A stretch of DNA of 45,963 bases, from contig DUQU01000058.1 in assembly GCA_012837645.1 (NCBI GenBank), positions 1 through 45,963 on the forward strand, given 5' to 3'. This DNA comes from Acholeplasmataceae bacterium. GTDB lineage: Bacteria > Bacillota_I > Bacilli_A > Acholeplasmatales > UBA5453. Of this stretch, positions 43,876-45,963 are shown piece after piece (the first letter of the stretch is position 1; each line of letters opens with the position of its first letter). The notes under the pieces were generated by a model. It was not told the DNA's origin. It saw only the letters and a list, made by a program, of their open reading frames with translations, and made no database searches. The position numbers and the translations under genes were made by a program.

Positions 43876-45705
43876 ATGTATATTGAAAATGCGATTAATA
43901 ATGGAACCCGCTATCTTAGATTAGTTGAAGGGTATAGAGGTCCTAATAAAGATGGAAAAATGGTTTCTAAAAAGAAAATTATTTATAATATTGGTCCTCT
44001 TTCTAGATTCGATGATGGTAAACCTAATTACCTACTTAGACTAAGAGAGTCTTTTAGAAATGGTAATCCTTTAATTAAAGAACTCGCTAAATATTGTGAG
44101 TCAAAACCTATTTATGAAAAATATGATATTGAGTTTTCCGAAAACGACCCTTTTTGTATTGGTGAACCTAAAATATATTCTCATATTTTAATCGAGCGGA
44201 TATTAGAGGAGTTAGGTTTAATTACTTTTTTTAGGCAATATAAACAATTTACTAATATTAAATTTGATTTAACAGGTTTTTTTAGATTATTAGTTTACGG
44301 AAGAATTCTTAATCCCCAGTCTAAGATTGCTACTGTTTATCAAAACGATAACTATTATAACCCCATCTTAAAAGAGAGGTTTTATAAGTTTAATGTTTAT
44401 GATACTCTAGATTTTATTAATAATCATCATTTTCAAATAGTTAATAAAATCCATAATCAAATGACATCTTCCTTTGGAAGAACTACTAATACTATTTTTT
44501 ATGACTGCACTAACTTGTTTTTTCATATTGATGAACCTGATGATGACCTAGAAATAGATGATAAACTTGTCAAAGGTGTAAGGAAAAATGGCGTTAGTAA
44601 AGAAGATCGTAAACTTCCTTTAATTCAAATGGGGTTATTTATCGATGAACAAGGCGTACCTATCGCTATTGAAACTTTTCCTGGTAACACACTAGATCAT
44701 TTAACCGTTATTAATTCGCTTAATAATCAAATCGATAACTTAGAACTTAAAAGATTTATTTTTGTTGGCGATAGGGGAATGTATAACGGTAAAAATGCTC
44801 ACTATTTAGCTAATAAAAATCATGGTTATATTATGGCTAAAAGTATTAATAAATCTAATGCTAAAGAAAAAGAATGGATTTATGATAATAATGATTATAT
44901 TAGCCTTAATCCTAATTTTAAATATAAATCTAAAGTTGTTAAAAGGGCTGTTACTGGTTGTAATGGTGAAAAGGTTAAAATTGTTGAAAAAAATGTTGTT
45001 TACTGGTCCTTAAAATTCTACCAACGTCAAGTAAAAGAAAATCAGTCTTTTTTAGCTTTTATTGAAAAGTTAAAAGAAAATCCTACTTCTTTTAAAATAT
45101 CTAAAACTGAATCTAAAAACATTAAAAAACTTCTTAAAGATGAGTTTTTAAATAATTTAACCGGTGAAATAATTGATTCAAAAGATTTATTGCCAATGAT
45201 TGATGAAGATAAAGTTAATAAGTATGTTAAATCTTTTGGTTATTATCAACTAGTTACTTCAGAAGTTGAAATGGATGATTTAGAAATAATTGAAACTTAT
45301 AAAGGCTTATCTAAAATTGAAAATCAATTTAGAATCTTAAAGGGTAACTTAGATGCTAGACCACTTTTTGTTAGAACCGAAGAACACATGAGAGCTCACC
45401 TACTTATTTGTATGATTGCGCTTGTTGTTATGAGGATTATTCAAAATAAAGTGCTTGATTATAAAGTCAAAAATGGCTTTAAATCAGAAAGAAGTTGGCA
45501 AATGGGAATAAATGGTGAAAGACTACAAAGGGCTTTAAATGATTGGACGATTGACGCTATTAGTGATGAATATTATAGATTTAATAATATTAATAAAAAA
45601 GATTTAAAACTTATCTTAGATGCTTTTGATATTGAAATACCCGTCAAATTATATAAAAAAGGTGAACTAAGATCCTTAAAATCAAAAATTAAAATTATAA
45701 CATAG
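43876..45705 (+). CDS. DDE transposase, IS1634 family
   Basis: This 609-residue transposase belongs to the IS1634 group of the IS4 superfamily. The N-terminal RYLRLVEGYR and KIIYNIGPLSRF are typical. The catalytic acids are visible: first D in TIFYDCTNLFF, second D in FVGDRGMYN and E in YKGLSKIENQFRILK, which also fits the Y-(2)R-(3)E-(6)K signature region apart from K replacing R. The frame is uninterrupted, so the element may be active. It lies divergently from the LacI-type gene. Confidence 0.93.
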   Translation: MYIENAINNGTRYLRLVEGYRGPNKDGKMVSKKKIIYNIGPLSRFDDGKPNYLLRLRESFRNGNPLIKELAKYCESKPIYEKYDIEFSENDPFCIGEPKIYSHILIERILEELGLITFFRQYKQFTNIKFDLTGFFRLLVYGRILNPQSKIATVYQNDNYYNPILKERFYKFNVYDTLDFINNHHFQIVNKIHNQMTSSFGRTTNTIFYDCTNLFFHIDEPDDDLEIDDKLVKGVRKNGVSKEDRKLPLIQMGLFIDEQGVPIAIETFPGNTLDHLTVINSLNNQIDNLELKRFIFVGDRGMYNGKNAHYLANKNHGYIMAKSINKSNAKEKEWIYDNNDYISLNPNFKYKSKVVKRAVTGCNGEKVKIVEKNVVYWSLKFYQRQVKENQSFLAFIEKLKENPTSFKISKTESKNIKKLLKDEFLNNLTGEIIDSKDLLPMIDEDKVNKYVKSFGYYQLVTSEVEMDDLEIIETYKGLSKIENQFRILKGNLDARPLFVRTEEHMRAHLLICMIALVVMRIIQNKVLDYKVKNGFKSERSWQMGINGERLQRALNDWTIDAISDEYYRFNNINKKDLKLILDAFDIEIPVKLYKKGELRSLKSKIKIIT

Positions 45706-45757
45706 TCACATATTGTAGTCACATAATTATAAACCATATTTTTACACCTAAATTAAT

Positions 45758-45807
45758 AAAAAGACATCAAAACTCTTATAAACGGCTTGTTTTGGTGCCT
45801 TTTTTTG
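45758..45807 (+). terminator. Terminator inside the IS
   Basis: A 16-base imperfect stem (45758-45773 with 45789-45804; one A-C mismatch, one G-T pair) is followed by a T-run. It ends transposase transcription about 40 bp before the right repeat. Confidence 0.7.
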
Positions 45808-45845
45808 TTGTTATTGTATATTTTGTTAAGTTGTTAATGAAAGCA

Positions 45846-45860
45846 GGTGGCAAACTCGGG
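45846..45860 (-). repeat. Right inverted repeat of the IS
   Basis: GGTGGCAAACTCGGG, a perfect 15-base match to the left end in inverse orientation. The 103 bp beyond it hold no gene that I can see. Confidence 0.9.
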
Positions 45861-45963
45861 TTATATCACAGGAAGGGTAGTTTTAATAATCGCTATTTTA
45901 ACTAATACTATCATATTTAGAACGCAATTTATAATTTTTATGATTTCATTTGAAAAAGAATCT

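Larger units (their letters stand above)
43729..45860 (+). mobile_element. Complete IS1634-type insertion sequence
   Basis: The element is 2132 bp, bounded by perfect 15-bp inverted repeats CCCGAGTTTGCCACC (43729-43743) and GGTGGCAAACTCGGG (45846-45860). It contains one intact transposase gene, a promoter and a terminator. No target duplication is visible next to the ends. IS1634-type elements can make long duplications, and only 103 bp of right flank is available. Confidence 0.9.

Noticed and set aside
1-45963. Mycoplasma-type genetic code (TGA as tryptophan)
   Set aside because: Known proteins end at TGA at their expected lengths and have no in-frame TGA; tryptophan is TGG throughout.
1-45963. 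CRISPR array or tandem repeat array
   Set aside because: No regularly spaced direct repeats were seen; the repeats found are hairpins, IS ends or protein-level duplications.

Overview
The window is AT-rich bacterial DNA that uses the standard stop codons: TGA ends several genes, for example the MazG-like gene and pulA, and tryptophans are TGG. Low GC, a Gram-positive-type polC, a T-box on pheST, the rsgA-rpe-thiN / rpmB / fakA neighbourhood known from Firmicutes, many lipoproteins and an IS1634-type element together suggest an Acholeplasma-like or Izemoplasma-like member of the Mollicutes, or a close Firmicutes relative. That placement is inference; no rRNA is present.

Layout. (1) 1-1794 is a scarred region: a possible tRNA 3'-end remnant, a hairpin terminator, a truncated nuclease/DUF2075-ATPase gene, and, joined directly to it out of frame, the 3' half of a cation-efflux gene. 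(2) 1815-3486 (minus) is an ABC-2 export pair. (3) 3692-9654 holds a repeat-containing lipoprotein, an S9 peptidase, a MazG-like pyrophosphohydrolase, an internally duplicated membrane protein and a GPH-type sugar transporter. (4) 9716-29217 is a housekeeping block: acyl carrier protein, leuS, the mnmL-mnmM tRNA-modification pair, a DUF1189 protein, polC, a Bax-inhibitor-like protein, T-box-pheS-pheT, rlmN-rsgA-rpe-thiN, rpmB, fakA and tRNA-Leu(GAG). (5) 29240-43624 is an alpha-glucan island: an RDD protein, a lipoprotein alpha-amylase, a second DUF1189 protein, a secreted pullulanase with a small lipoprotein, a secreted non-catalytic multi-domain starch-binding protein, malE-malF-malG and a LacI-family regulator. 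(6) 43729-45860 is a complete IS1634-type insertion sequence with perfect 15-bp ends.

How the genes work together. The amylase and pullulanase would cut alpha-glucans at the cell surface. The carbohydrate-binding protein probably holds the polymer, and the MalE lipoprotein passes maltodextrins to a MalFG permease. Both permease subunits are unusually large: MalF has about 370 extra extracytoplasmic residues and MalG has an extra N-terminal membrane domain. No ATPase subunit is encoded here, so a MsmX/MalK-type ATPase elsewhere is expected. The pulA and starch-binding/malEFG operons diverge from one control region, where an AAACGTTT LacI-type operator overlaps the -35 box. The same core lies in the promoter of the S9 peptidase, and a related CG-centred site lies upstream of the lacI-type gene. 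This surface glucan-capture set is the most likely candidate for an under-described system in the window.
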